The position numbers were made by a program, and so were the translations under genes. Below, piece by piece: positions 24,914 to 32,677 of a stretch of 64,000 nucleotides of DNA; within the stretch, counting starts at the first letter, position 1, and each line of letters begins with the position of its first letter. The notes beneath the pieces were generated by a model. That model was not told where the DNA came from. It did not search any database and saw only the letters and a program-made list of their open reading frames with translations. Source of the DNA: an uncultured Bacteroidia bacterium (GTDB taxonomy: Bacteria > Bacteroidota > Bacteroidia > Bacteroidales > ML635J-15); the NCBI GenBank assembly GCA_902791865.1, contig CADAXK010000007.1:1-64000 (forward strand), read 5' to 3'.

Positions 24914-25458
24914 TCCTGAAAAATTTCAGACAAATTTAAAAGAAAATCTGTTATGTGATGAAAAAATGTTTGAAAGTTTGTGCCGAATTGTCGTTTATTT
25001 ACCCGTAGGTAAAAATAATTCCATGTCTGATGAAAAATATGAGTGGAAAAATGAAAATTTACCCTCTGTTTTAGAGGGGTAAAATGCCCTTGTTTTCATT
25101 AAATTTATATAAATCGAATAAAATTTACATATAGATCTATTAAACGTTATATTTATATTATTTAAATAAATATATAAATTAGTTGTTTCTAATAATAATT
25201 TGTTGTTTAGTTTAGTCATTTAATTATATGAATATAATATGTTAATTTGTGATAAATTAAATATTTTTATGGACAAATATGACCCTCATGTGTCTTTTAT
25301 ATTTGTGTCTAAAGTCCCAAAGGAGTAGTCTTCTAAATTATTCTTTGTGAATGCAAGTAGTTTATAATCAGTAGTTTGTGCTGGGTTTTCCTTAAAAAAT
25401 CATTCTGTTGTAGAAAAACATCAAAACTTTTATTTATATCATGATTGTTTTCTGAGTG

Positions 25459-25807
25459 TCACTCATAAAAAGTTTTCAAGACTACAGAAAAGTAAAAAAA
25501 AATTACTTCCAGAAAAAGAAAAATTTTTAGATAATATTATTGTACCGCTTTGGGGTATGACTTAAAATAAAAACAGAATTTTTTTACAGCGTGTTTGTTT
25601 TAAAAGTTTCACTCATAAAAAGTTTTCAAGACTACAGAAAAGTAAAAATAAATTACTTCAGGAATATGAAAAAATTTTTGATCATTACATTGTATCACTT
25701 TTTAGGTATGACATAAAATAAAAACAGGATTTTTTTACAGCGTGTTTGTTTTAAAAGTTTCACTCGTAAAAAGTTTTCAAGACTACAGAAAAGTAATAAT
25801 AAATAGA
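25459..25807. repeat. 2.3 tandem copies of a 150-bp AT-rich repeat
   Basis: The block ACTCATAAAAAGTTTTCAAG and the following GACTACAGAAAAGTAA occur at 25461, 25611 and 25762 (third with one change), so the period is 150-151 bp. The parts between blocks are also alike: TTTTTTTACAGCGTGTTTGTT and GGTATGAC. In one frame the copies read HKKFSRLQKSK...LL.E.EK, but no start codon fits and the C-termini differ, so this may be a gene remnant or a structural repeat. Confidence 0.75.
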
Positions 25808-25856
25808 AAAAACAGATCTTTCTTTGCTCATAATATAATAGATTAAATTAAATGTG

Positions 25857-25892
25857 TGGCGGAGTCGCAGTTGCGATTTCGCCATTTTTTTT
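25857..25892 (+). terminator. Terminator-like hairpin after the 150-bp repeats
   Basis: TGGCGGAGTCGCA and TGCGATTTCGCCA pair over 13 positions (with G-T pairs), followed by eight T residues. A terminator here implies that the repeat-bearing region upstream is transcribed on the plus strand. Confidence 0.65.
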
Positions 25893-25943
25893 GTGGGGGC
25901 GTGTAGTTATCGCATATAGTTTTAATTTTTAAATAATTTCTTT

Positions 25944-26441
25944 ATGAAAAAATTATTTTCCGAGTCAAATTCTGACTCAAAAAAAGTGAGAGGCAGTCAA
26001 TTGCAAAACCCCAAGAATTGCAAGACTGCAAAGTTAAATAGGAAAGTGCAGGATGATTCCTCAGAACTGCTGCTTGAATTGGAGTCGCGACCACCTCTAG
26101 TCGAAAGAGTAAAGGCGACGCTTGCCGAAGTAGAAGCGGAATGGGCAGAAGAACTGAAAGAATACCGCAAATCCGCCAATGGCAAGGAAGACATCTGGGA
26201 GAATTACGAGCGGATGAGTGAAGCACAGCGGGCAGAAGTCGATAAAGCCTTCGATGAACTGGGAGAAATTCTGGACGAGTACGACAAATGGAGCAAGGAC
26301 TTGGACGACTGGCTGGCAGAAAATGACCCGGACTACGACTTGGATGAAGACTGGGAAATAGAACAGCAGTTGGAAGAAGAACGCCAGCGAGAGGAATGGG
26401 ACAAGGAACTTGAGGAGAACGGGATGTTCGCCGACGAGTAA
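25944..26441 (+). CDS. Acidic helical protein of unknown function (small protein 1 of the island)
   Basis: The 165-residue protein has a basic N-terminal third (KNCKTAKLNRK) and an extremely acidic helical rest (VEAEWAEELKEYRK, EILDEYDKWSKDLDDW, DEDWEIEQQLEEERQ). No signal peptide, membrane segment or known domain is visible. Long acidic helices of this kind occur in DNA-mimic proteins and in proteins that bind basic partners. It is the first gene of the segment that leads to the McrBC-like pair. The 102-bp gap to the next gene contains a hairpin. Confidence 0.55.
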   Translation: MKKLFSESNSDSKKVRGSQLQNPKNCKTAKLNRKVQDDSSELLLELESRPPLVERVKATLAEVEAEWAEELKEYRKSANGKEDIWENYERMSEAQRAEVDKAFDELGEILDEYDKWSKDLDDWLAENDPDYDLDEDWEIEQQLEEERQREEWDKELEENGMFADE

Positions 26442-26480
26442 ATGAGAAAAGAGGTCCTCGACAACCTCGGTGGAGGCACT

Positions 26481-26518
26481 GCACTGTGCGGTGTCTTCAC
26501 TTTTTCAAGTGTTATTAT
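26481..26518 (+). terminator. GC-rich hairpin between the two acidic genes
   Basis: The sequence GGCACTGCAC...GTGCGGTGTC pairs over eight or nine positions and is followed by TTCACTTTTT. It is terminator-like but not perfect. Confidence 0.4.
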
Positions 26519-26538
26519 TAACAAATAAAATAAAAATT

Positions 26539-26844
26539 ATGAGAAAAAAAGAATCGGGCGATGATGAAAATGATGAATTGTCGCCAAAATATGCAGATGA
26601 TTTTCTTAATGTTTACGAAGAATCATTGTCGGCAGCAGCGCAGGGACATTACAATCCGCTTACGCAGGAAGAAATAGATGAGTTCGGTCTTGACTTCAAT
26701 TTCAGCACAATGTATGAGTGCGATTTGGAAGAATATGAAGAAAGAATTGAAGAACTGAACCGAAATATTGAAGAGTCCAGTAGCGATAATGAGTACCTGT
26801 ACTACAAGATGCTTGAATATTACATGTCGGATGAAGATGATTAG
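26539..26844 (+). CDS. Small acidic protein of unknown function (small protein 2 of the island)
   Basis: The 101-residue product is unusually acidic (for example SGDDENDELSPKYADD, EYEERIEELNRNIEESSSD) and ends in MSDEDD. A coiled-coil-like segment covers about 65-95. No domain was recognised. The ATG at 26539 was chosen over a longer frame start at 26470, which lies within the hairpin region; an A-rich leader precedes it. Like its neighbour it is a candidate DNA mimic or partner of the McrB-like machine, by charge and location only. A strong terminator follows. Confidence 0.55.
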   Translation: MRKKESGDDENDELSPKYADDFLNVYEESLSAAAQGHYNPLTQEEIDEFGLDFNFSTMYECDLEEYEERIEELNRNIEESSSDNEYLYYKMLEYYMSDEDD

Positions 26845-26855
26845 CGGTGCTAGCT

Positions 26856-26891
26856 ATTACGACCTCTCTTAGGGGAGGTCGTAATTTTTTT
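26856..26891 (+). terminator. Intrinsic terminator after the acidic genes
   Basis: ATTACGACCTC (26856-26866) and GAGGTCGTAAT (26875-26885) form a perfect 11-bp stem, followed by a run of T. It separates the acidic-gene transcript from the McrB gene. Confidence 0.9.
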
Positions 26892-27043
26892 GCTGATTTT
26901 GCGCAGTTTGTGATTGGTTTGTTGTATATTTCCTCTAAATGGAAATGCAACATATTGATTGTCAATTATGAGTTTTTTTATTATGCAGGTATAAAAATCG
27001 GAATTTTTTATAAGTTTGCAAACATAATGTAAAGAATATAAGT

Positions 27044-28657
27044 ATGAATAATAATGAACATTTGAAATTTGCTAATTCTTATGATGATGCAAAAAAAATA
27101 GCAGTAGAAATAATAGGGAAAGATGTGTCTTTTGAAGAATTACAAAAGGAAGGGTATATATTTAACTCAAATAAAGACGATCTTATCAAGGATGCATTAT
27201 ATAAATTTATTGAAAAATCAATTAAAGATGTTAAACCTTTTAAATCGAAAAATAAAGCAGATAATACAGACGAATATCCCCAATGGCATCTAACACAAGA
27301 TACTTCGGATGAAATTAATGCAATTCGAAATAATATAAAACCAGGTGAAAAAGCATTTACGTTGACTGAATGGCATATTAATCAATTAGTTGAATATATT
27401 AGAGAAAAACGGCTTGATAATAAAAGAAATTATGAACTCGGCGGTCAACCAGCTACATATCAGAGAGCTATCGCTGAAGAATTTAAACACTTTAAGTGTG
27501 TAGCTATTTTTGATAGTAATATTGGGATTGACAATTTAGAAACCCCTGACAACATATATGTAATATGTGTTGAAAATGACAATGATAATAAAAATATCGA
27601 AAAAGAGGAAATAGAATCTCAATCTACAACTGTCACAACACCAAACAATATTTTCGGACGCAATATTATTCTCTATGGAGCACCGGGCACAGGCAAGTCA
27701 TATACGGTAAAGCAAATTGTAAAAGGTGAAGCGGAAAAAACATACGATTATTTGAGTTTAAAAAATTTCCCAGCCGGAGAATGTGTGCGCGTCACCTTCC
27801 ATCCCGATACCGACTATGCAAGTTTTGTGGGTTGCTACAAGCCATCAATGAATGGCAAAGAAATAGAATATAAGTTTGTGCCACAAGCATTTCTAAGGAT
27901 TTATGTAGATGCGTGGAAAAACTTGATTTCTGAGGATGAAAAGCAACAAAAGCAACAAAAGCAACAGTATTATTTGGTGATTGAGGAACTGAACAGGGGC
28001 AATTGTGCCCAGATATTTGGTGATATATTCCAGTTGCTTGATAGAAGAGATGATAATGGTTATTCGGAGTATTACATATTGGCGGATACTGATGTAGTGG
28101 ATTATTTAAAGTCTGCTGATGGCTTTGGAGAAGATGAATATAATAAATATACGAAAAAATTGAAAAATGAATATCCTGAAGGAGCAACAGATATTGACAA
28201 AGGAGTGCTTGCATTGCCATACAACCTTACCATATTGGCAACCATGAACACATCCGACCAGTCGCTATTTCCTATCGATTCGGCATTCAAGCGTCGCTGG
28301 GAATGGAAATATGTAAGAATTAATTATGAGGTCGGAGATTTAAAAGATGTAAAATTATGGGATGGTACTACTGAATGGCTCAAATTTATAAAGGAAATTA
28401 ACAAATACATTGCAGACAAAACACATAGTGCCGACAAGCAAATTGGAGAGAGGTTTATAAAGAAACCTAAGGATAGCAAAATTGATTATGAAACATTCCG
28501 CGACAAGGTTATGTTTTATCTTTTCAATGATGTGTTCAAGGATGATGAAAGTTTTGGAAAGGATGTCTTTGAAGATGAAAATGGAATACACCTGTTCGGG
28601 GATTTGACAGAAGAAAATGCCAAGGAATTCATAAAAAATAAATTATTAGTGCAATAG
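27044..28657 (+). CDS. McrB-like AAA+ GTPase subunit of a modification-dependent restriction system
   Basis: The 537-residue protein has an N-terminal specificity region (about 1-180) and a McrB-type motor from about 205. The P-loop is YGAPGTGKS (212-219), Walker B is YYLVIEELNRGNC, and the McrB signature is ATMNTSDQSLFPIDSAFKRRW. McrB hexamers translocate DNA using GTP and activate the McrC nuclease, usually after binding methylated DNA with the N-terminal domain. That domain was not recognised; it contains LTEWHINQLVEYIREKRL and so may read a different mark. The gene is AT-rich relative to core genes, indicating horizontal transfer. It is followed after 16 bp by the nuclease gene. Confidence 0.9.
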   Translation: MNNNEHLKFANSYDDAKKIAVEIIGKDVSFEELQKEGYIFNSNKDDLIKDALYKFIEKSIKDVKPFKSKNKADNTDEYPQWHLTQDTSDEINAIRNNIKPGEKAFTLTEWHINQLVEYIREKRLDNKRNYELGGQPATYQRAIAEEFKHFKCVAIFDSNIGIDNLETPDNIYVICVENDNDNKNIEKEEIESQSTTVTTPNNIFGRNIILYGAPGTGKSYTVKQIVKGEAEKTYDYLSLKNFPAGECVRVTFHPDTDYASFVGCYKPSMNGKEIEYKFVPQAFLRIYVDAWKNLISEDEKQQKQQKQQYYLVIEELNRGNCAQIFGDIFQLLDRRDDNGYSEYYILADTDVVDYLKSADGFGEDEYNKYTKKLKNEYPEGATDIDKGVLALPYNLTILATMNTSDQSLFPIDSAFKRRWEWKYVRINYEVGDLKDVKLWDGTTEWLKFIKEINKYIADKTHSADKQIGERFIKKPKDSKIDYETFRDKVMFYLFNDVFKDDESFGKDVFEDENGIHLFGDLTEENAKEFIKNKLLVQ

Positions 28658-28673
28658 TTTAATCTGATCAAAT

Positions 28674-30245
28674 ATGGTGGACCTGCAATTTGAAAATGAC
28701 AATGGTAAAGTAGGGTACTATTGTTGTTCGAGAAAGGACGGACAATACAAACCTGTTTTTATTTTGCCCAAGGTCTTTTTTCGTAAATATGATATGAAAG
28801 ATCCAAAGTTACAAGAGTTGCCGTGGTGGATTTATCGTGCGTTGGATAAATATGAAAAGGACATACCGAAAACTGTAAATCTAGAAAAACAATATGTTAA
28901 TGTTAAAAGTAGCAGGCAGGATAGGTTTGAACCGACTATAATAGAGCGTATTTTGTCGCTGAAGGACTTTTACGACAACAACAAGGATTTGTTTCTGTTC
29001 ATCTATAAGCAGACTCATTCGGGCTACAATCGCATAAACTGGACTAAGACTGTTCGCAAGCATATACCTCTGATAAAGGATAAGCGTGTAATGTACCTTG
29101 ATGTTGACAATAAAAAGAAGACTATCAATTATAACGAGCAGTTGCTTGTCATTTTCTTCAACACGCTTCTGTATCTTAAAGATGAGATGGGGCTTCCTGT
29201 GGTTGTTGACCAGCCATACGAGTTGTACGGCAAGGAAGAGTTCAAGCGTATGATTGTCAATGGACAGGTTCTTGGCACGCTAAGAAGAATCAAGAATAAT
29301 TATTTCAGCGATAGGTTGCGGATGTTGTGGGAACTATTGTTTGCATATTACAAATCAGACAGTGAACTTCGCAATGGGACACGTAACGAGGAGTATTTGC
29401 TTGTGAAAAAGTTTGAACATGTGTTTCAGGCTATGGTTGAGTATATGATTGGAGATGAGGGTGAATGGGTGTCGTATTTTAAGAATCAGGATGACGGTAG
29501 CCAGTTGGACCATATATTTTTAGGGCATTCTGTTTTGGGAGAAACAGGAGGAAAGAAAGTTTGTTATATTGCTGATAGTAAATATTATGTTATTAATAAA
29601 AAAATTAGGGAAAAATTAGATGATAATACAAAATCCACCCAGAAACAGTTTACTTACGCAAGGAATTTTGTTAGGATGGCGATGGAAGTAAAAAATGGGG
29701 ATAAAAATGGAGATAAAGGGAAAAAATGTCTAGCTATTTCCAAAGCATACAGGGATGATGTTACAGACGGGTATGCTATTACACCAAATTTCTATATAAT
29801 ACCAGATGGCAATTGTTCTTCTTTTGATGATGATGGTTTTGAATTGCTTGATGAATTTGAGACACTTAATAAATATCAATTCAAAGATCGCATATTTGAT
29901 AGGGATACATTATTTTTACAGGCATATAAAGTCAATTTGATGTATTTGTTGCATATTTATGCAAAAAATGATATTGTAGCGAGAGAAAATTTTCGCAAAA
30001 AGGTGGAGAATACTGTAATATCTGGTTTAAAACAACACATTCAAAAGGAATATGTCGTATATAAAGGTTGTTTTAAGGATGAAACAGAACTGAAAGAATT
30101 CGTTAAGGTACATTTTAGTGATTTGAGAGGTTGTATGTTCAGTAGTGAAAATTGTTTAACTGTTGCGCTGGCAGAATCCGATGATAAGTTGAAAGAGTTG
30201 ACCGATTTGATGGTTTCGGAAAACTTTTCTGAAATATACTTGTAA
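28674..30245 (+). CDS. LlaJI/McrC-like nuclease subunit
   Basis: The 523-residue protein accompanies McrB-like ATPases. The PD-(D/E)xK nuclease core is at about 280-310: QLDHIFLG (Asp), CYIADSKYY (D-x-K). The N-terminal region (about 1-250) resembles the McrC/LlaJI arm that docks onto McrB. Apart from this layout no other motif was seen. Together with the preceding McrB-like gene it should cleave foreign or wrongly modified DNA. No methylase gene follows, which favours a methylation-dependent (type IV) role over LlaJI-type host protection. Confidence 0.85.
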   Translation: MVDLQFENDNGKVGYYCCSRKDGQYKPVFILPKVFFRKYDMKDPKLQELPWWIYRALDKYEKDIPKTVNLEKQYVNVKSSRQDRFEPTIIERILSLKDFYDNNKDLFLFIYKQTHSGYNRINWTKTVRKHIPLIKDKRVMYLDVDNKKKTINYNEQLLVIFFNTLLYLKDEMGLPVVVDQPYELYGKEEFKRMIVNGQVLGTLRRIKNNYFSDRLRMLWELLFAYYKSDSELRNGTRNEEYLLVKKFEHVFQAMVEYMIGDEGEWVSYFKNQDDGSQLDHIFLGHSVLGETGGKKVCYIADSKYYVINKKIREKLDDNTKSTQKQFTYARNFVRMAMEVKNGDKNGDKGKKCLAISKAYRDDVTDGYAITPNFYIIPDGNCSSFDDDGFELLDEFETLNKYQFKDRIFDRDTLFLQAYKVNLMYLLHIYAKNDIVARENFRKKVENTVISGLKQHIQKEYVVYKGCFKDETELKEFVKVHFSDLRGCMFSSENCLTVALAESDDKLKELTDLMVSENFSEIYL

Positions 30246-30324
30246 TTTGGAAGGGTGTATGTGGTAAGAATCCGCACAGCTTCGGCTACGCTCAGCCAAC
30301 GAAGATTCGTAAAGGAATAGAATA

Positions 30325-30385
30325 TTTTGTGGTCTATCGTAAGGGGAGGTTTCAAACCTTCCCTTACGGGTAGACAACCACAAAA
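30325..30385. repeat. 60-nt inverted repeat
   Basis: The arms TTTTGTGGT-CTATCGTAAGGGGA and TTCCCTTACGGGTAGACAACCACAAAA pair over about 25 positions around a short loop at GGTTTCAAACC. As RNA it would form one long hairpin just before a terminator. Confidence 0.7.
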
Positions 30386-30398
30386 ACATAAGATAACG

Positions 30399-30422
30399 AG
30401 ACGGTCATAGACCGTCTTTTTT
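30399..30422 (+). terminator. Intrinsic terminator of the McrBC-like operon
   Basis: AGACGGTC and GACCGTCT form an 8-bp stem with an ATA loop and six T residues. Confidence 0.9.
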
Positions 30423-30622
30423 ATATGTGCTTGTAAATGCTATTTTTACCATATTTTTTGCAAAAACTTCCCCAATTTTTTGGTCATCTCCCCAATCTGT
30501 ATTATCTTTGCAATCCGAAAAAATGAAGAAAATGGAAAGGAATATGGAAAAGTGAAAAATCGAACTTAATTTTTTAGGAACATTCGTTATATTATAGCGA
30601 AACGATTTCTTGTCGGTTAAGG

Positions 30623-30670
30623 TTACGACACATTTTGTCAGAATAAACAGAAGTTACGACAGATTTTGTC
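30623..30670. promoter_or_regulatory. Paired operator-like repeats upstream of the AAA+ gene
   Basis: GTTACGACACATTTTGTCA (30623 on) and GTTACGACAGATTTTGTCGT (30652 on) are direct repeats 29 bp apart. Each is an imperfect palindrome (ACGACA...TGTCGT). The spacing of just under three helical turns places both on one face of the helix, as for a regulator that binds cooperatively. Confidence 0.45.
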
Positions 30671-30729
30671 GTATGCTGTGGATAGATTTGCGTAGTTTTT
30701 TGATTGTATAATGATTTAAAACGAAAGAG

Positions 30730-32511
30730 ATGAAAAAGAATTCGATGAAAAAGGAGCAGTTTGATGCGTTGAAGACCTTCTGCGAGCTTTCGAGGGGTTT
30801 GGAAGGTAGCAGGAATGCAGTGTTTAATTTGTATATGCCGGAGTTTTTCGCTGCACCGGATATGTCAGAGGATGACGAGGATGATGGGGATCTTCCTTTT
30901 ACGAGGGGCAGACATTGCCGCTCAATGCCGTTTAAAGCTTCTAAAGTGTCAAAACTCAAAAGGACGATTGCTAGTTTCGCCAAGTATCTGAAAATGTCGG
31001 AGATTGAGACTATGCTGGTCGTGGCGGCTTATTCAAAGGCGATTGCCGACTGTGACTCATCGTTCGAAATGAGGGATTTAGTAGATTATTTCGACTTGAA
31101 TGCAGTTGATTTTATGCCACTTAGGAAATATTTTGACGGTCTTGTCAAGGATGGAATTTTTATAAAGTGTTCGAATTGCCACCGCTTGTCATATAGGCTT
31201 GAGCAGTCTTTGGCGGAAGCAATACAGAACAATACGACGTATGAAAAGTCGGAGAAGAAAAAAATCGACAGATACATGTTTTGTAGCATTGTATCGGATA
31301 TGATTGATGAGAGAAACGATTCGGGGCAGACTACGCGTCGTTTGTTTGCTGAGGTTGAAGCTCTTGAAGCTCAGAATTCGGACTTAAAGTTTGTACAGAA
31401 CGTGAAAAAACTTGTTCGCGCCATCGATTTGCGTACATTTTTCTATGAGTGTTGCGACGATTTTATAACCAATCTGCGCGGTCATGTGTCCGATTTGGAG
31501 TCAACGCTTAATGATATTTATGATTCGATGCGTGCTCGTATGAATGTTGCTGCCGATTTGATTAATGGCAAGCATCCTCTGGTCGTGGCTGACCTTATCG
31601 AGAAGTCGGATGGCAATTTCATTTCGGACATTACAATTAAACTTACCGAGAAGGGCAAGGATTTGTTTCTTGAAGAAGATGTTAAATTGTATTCGAAGGC
31701 GGGCAGTAAGGACAAAAATCTTGAACAGCCGGAAAATATACACGAGAAAAAGATGTTTTACGGTGCCGAATTGGAAAGAAAGATAGATTTTCTTACTCAA
31801 AGCCTCATGGATGAAAATTTCAAGAGTCTTCAGGCCCGTCTTGAGAAGGAATCGATGCCCAAGGGTGTTGCAGTAATATTCTATGGAGTGCCGGGTACGG
31901 GCAAGACCGAAACTGCTATGCAGATTGCCCGTAAGACAGGCCGCAAGGTTTACCATGTCGATATTAGTGCAAGCAAGTCCATGTGGTTCGGCGAAAGTGA
32001 GAAAATTATCAAGCGCATTTTTACCGATTACGGCAGTATGTGCAAAGACGAAAAGTTGAAGCCGATATTGCTTTTCAATGAAGCAGATGCTTTGTTCAGC
32101 AAGCGCAAGGATGTAAATTCATCTAATGTGGCGCAGACTGAAAATGCCATACAGAACATTATTCTTGAAGAACTTGAAAAACTTGATGGTATCCTGATTG
32201 CCACCACCAACCTTGCCGATAACCTTGACCCTGCTTTTGAGCGTCGTTTCATCTTCAAGTTGAAATTCGACAGGCCAACACTCGAGGCAAAGCAGAGCAT
32301 CTGGCAAAGCAAGCTTGTATGGCTTGCAGAGGATCAGTGCCGCAAATTGGCTACAGATTATGATTTTTCGGGTGGAGAAATCGACAACATTGTCCGCAAG
32401 GTCGTTATGGATGAGGTCATCAGCGGTACGCGCCCAGATTTTAATTTCGTCGTTGATCAGTGCAAGAATGAGAAGTTCCTGAGTGCAAAACATGCAAAGG
32501 TAGGATTTTAG
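30730..32511 (+). CDS. AAA+ ATPase with N-terminal helical/winged region
   Basis: The 593-residue protein has a C-terminal AAA+ module: Walker A YGVPGTGKT (386-393), Walker B ILLFNEADAL, sensor LIATTNLAD and Arg finger in ERRF. In the Walker B the usual second acidic residue follows Asn (NEAD), as in many FtsH/ClpX-like unfoldases. The N-terminal about 360 residues (an acidic linker, helical repeats, and CSNCHR at 147-151) do not match a named domain. It is probably a protein- or DNA-remodelling machine. Together with McrBC it forms the island's second ATP-driven machine, but has its own long leader and operators. Confidence 0.82.
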   Translation: MKKNSMKKEQFDALKTFCELSRGLEGSRNAVFNLYMPEFFAAPDMSEDDEDDGDLPFTRGRHCRSMPFKASKVSKLKRTIASFAKYLKMSEIETMLVVAAYSKAIADCDSSFEMRDLVDYFDLNAVDFMPLRKYFDGLVKDGIFIKCSNCHRLSYRLEQSLAEAIQNNTTYEKSEKKKIDRYMFCSIVSDMIDERNDSGQTTRRLFAEVEALEAQNSDLKFVQNVKKLVRAIDLRTFFYECCDDFITNLRGHVSDLESTLNDIYDSMRARMNVAADLINGKHPLVVADLIEKSDGNFISDITIKLTEKGKDLFLEEDVKLYSKAGSKDKNLEQPENIHEKKMFYGAELERKIDFLTQSLMDENFKSLQARLEKESMPKGVAVIFYGVPGTGKTETAMQIARKTGRKVYHVDISASKSMWFGESEKIIKRIFTDYGSMCKDEKLKPILLFNEADALFSKRKDVNSSNVAQTENAIQNIILEELEKLDGILIATTNLADNLDPAFERRFIFKLKFDRPTLEAKQSIWQSKLVWLAEDQCRKLATDYDFSGGEIDNIVRKVVMDEVISGTRPDFNFVVDQCKNEKFLSAKHAKVGF

Positions 32512-32536
32512 TAGCGGCACAATGCTTTGCACCAAT
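32511..32536. repeat. Degenerate relative of the 34-bp palindrome
   Basis: GTAGCGGCACAATGCTTTGC begins like the palindrome at 8991-9024 but its second arm has diverged. It overlaps the last base of the AAA+ stop codon. Confidence 0.35.
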
Positions 32537-32568
32537 AGATTGAGAATTTTGTATTTTTTGATTGCTTT

Positions 32569-32595
32569 GGGGCGTTCTTCGAACGTCCCATTTTT
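32569..32595 (+). terminator. Intrinsic terminator after the AAA+ gene
   Basis: GGGGCGTTC and GAACGTCCC form a 9-bp stem with a TTC loop, followed by ATTTTTA. A second, weaker hairpin (TGGCTCA/TGAGCCA, 32611-32632) follows. Confidence 0.75.
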
Positions 32596-32677
32596 ATAAT
32601 AAGTATTCAATGGCTCATTTATTCTTGAGCCATAATGTCTAGATTTTTATAGTGTTGGATTGCAGAAACTGGAAATA

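Larger units (their letters stand above)
24914..25943. other. AT-rich gene-free segment between HAD and the accessory island
   Basis: About 1 kb without a convincing gene. The left 450 bp is very AT-rich and patternless apart from the reverse promoter of the HAD gene. The right half holds 150-bp tandem repeats (described separately) and a terminator at 25857-25892. Composition differs sharply from the flanking genes, which suggests acquired or unstable DNA. Confidence 0.6.
30246..30729. other. Structured intergenic region between McrC-like and AAA+ genes
   Basis: This 484-bp gap contains a CTTCG...CGAAG hairpin element (30289-30303), a 60-nt inverted repeat (30325-30385), a terminator (30399-30422) and, near 30623-30668, two direct copies of a GTTACGACA(C/G)ATTTTGTC block. 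No coding frame fits. The density of structure suggests a small RNA or regulatory leader. Confidence 0.55.

Noticed and set aside
25459..25807. CRISPR array
   Set aside because: The repeated blocks are long and spaced 150 bp apart with similar, not unique, sequence between them. No cas gene is present. This is a tandem repeat.
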